Assembly: GCA_903934745.1 (NCBI GenBank) | Contig: CAIZOZ010000488.1 | Coordinates: 1 to 12,958, forward strand | Source of the DNA: an uncultured cyanobacterium | GTDB taxonomy: Bacteria > Cyanobacteriota > Cyanobacteriia > PCC-6307 > Cyanobiaceae | DNA: 12,958 nucleotides | Direction of reading: 5' to 3' | Shown: positions 12,857 to 12,958 of the stretch, piece by piece | Position numbering within the stretch: position 1 is the stretch's first letter | Layout of the letters: each line of letters opens with the position of its first letter | Translations under genes and position numbers: made by a program | The notes under the pieces: generated by a model | What the model saw: only the letters and a program-made list of their open reading frames with translations | Databases searched by the model: none | Told to the model about the DNA's origin: nothing

Positions 12857-12958
12857 GCCTGAGCTGCAGGTGATCCGTGGCCACCGGAATCGCCTGCAGG
12901 CCTGCCGCTGGTGACGGGTAGCTGGCCTGCCACTGGTCCCCGTCGATGCTGCCGTCGG
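12819..12958 (-). CDS. C-terminal end of an unidentified protein (5' part outside window)
   Basis: Of the three minus-strand frames entering from the right edge, this one has high G/C at third codon positions (nearly all until about 12860) and reads sensibly: DGSIDGDQWQASYPSP, then AAGLQAIPVATDHLQLRLSP. It stops at TGA (12821-12819) inside the 3' end of the GST gene. About 45 residues are visible and I do not recognise the family. The last dozen codons, over the GST overlap, have mixed third positions, as expected for overlapping frames. Confidence 0.5.
   Translation of the reverse strand, partial: DGSIDGDQWQASYPSPAAGLQAIPVATDHLQLRLSPLPSKSDHAS

Noticed and set aside
1..12958. A defence island, prophage, mobile element or CRISPR array
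   Set aside because: No integrase, transposase, nuclease/toxin pair, spaced direct repeats or tRNA-end duplication seen; every long gene but two or three has a housekeeping or conserved cyanobacterial assignment.

Overview
The window reads as chromosomal core DNA from a GC-rich unicellular picocyanobacterium of the Synechococcus/Cyanobium kind. The evidence is the gene content: ndhO (an NDH-1 subunit specific to oxygenic phototrophs), a plant-type zeta-carotene desaturase (crtQ), the plastid-shared gene ycf33, and several conserved cyanobacterial proteins packed with overlapping ends. I see no transposase, integrase, phage gene, CRISPR array, tRNA or rRNA. The species assignment is inference.

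Layout. (1) 1-1979: the 3' part of a J-domain co-chaperone gene (+) runs head-on into ndhO (-). ndhO is divergent from a TIGR01777-type NAD(P)-binding epimerase-like gene (+). (2) 4433-1936 (-): an A-type iron-sulfur carrier, a small TPR protein, a lipid-A-disaccharide-synthase-related protein and a two-helix membrane protein; the last three are linked by overlapping stop/start codons. (3) 4434-4890: a 457-base divergent spacer with no convincing gene. It holds a short tandem duplication and, next to crtQ, an 11-bp perfect inverted repeat. (4) 4891-7642 (+): crtQ, an SRPBCC-fold protein and a lipoprotein with a proline-rich linker and a PilP/GspC-like C-terminus. (5) 12065-7706 (-): a tight run ycf33, rbfA, nagZ-like GH3 enzyme, TPR glycosyltransferase, hemD. 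Neighbours overlap by 1-11 bases except ycf33/rbfA, which are two bases apart. (6) 12143 to the end: a glutathione S-transferase (+), then the C-terminal tail of an unidentified minus-strand gene.

How the genes relate. Most are housekeeping or photosynthesis-linked: carotenoid desaturation, tetrapyrrole synthesis (hemD), cyclic electron flow and respiration (ndhO), Fe-S carriage, ribosome maturation (rbfA) and wall or glycan turnover (nagZ, glycosyltransferase). The overlapping starts imply shared transcripts and probable translational coupling, not one pathway.

Hunt result. I found no clear new multi-gene system. The best leads are the structured crtQ leader (11-bp inverted repeat enclosing two mutually exclusive small hairpins), the PilP-like lipoprotein far from any pilus gene, inverted repeats in the other two divergent promoter regions, and a possible 50-codon ORF coupled to the SRPBCC gene. 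All are sequence observations that still need comparative tests.
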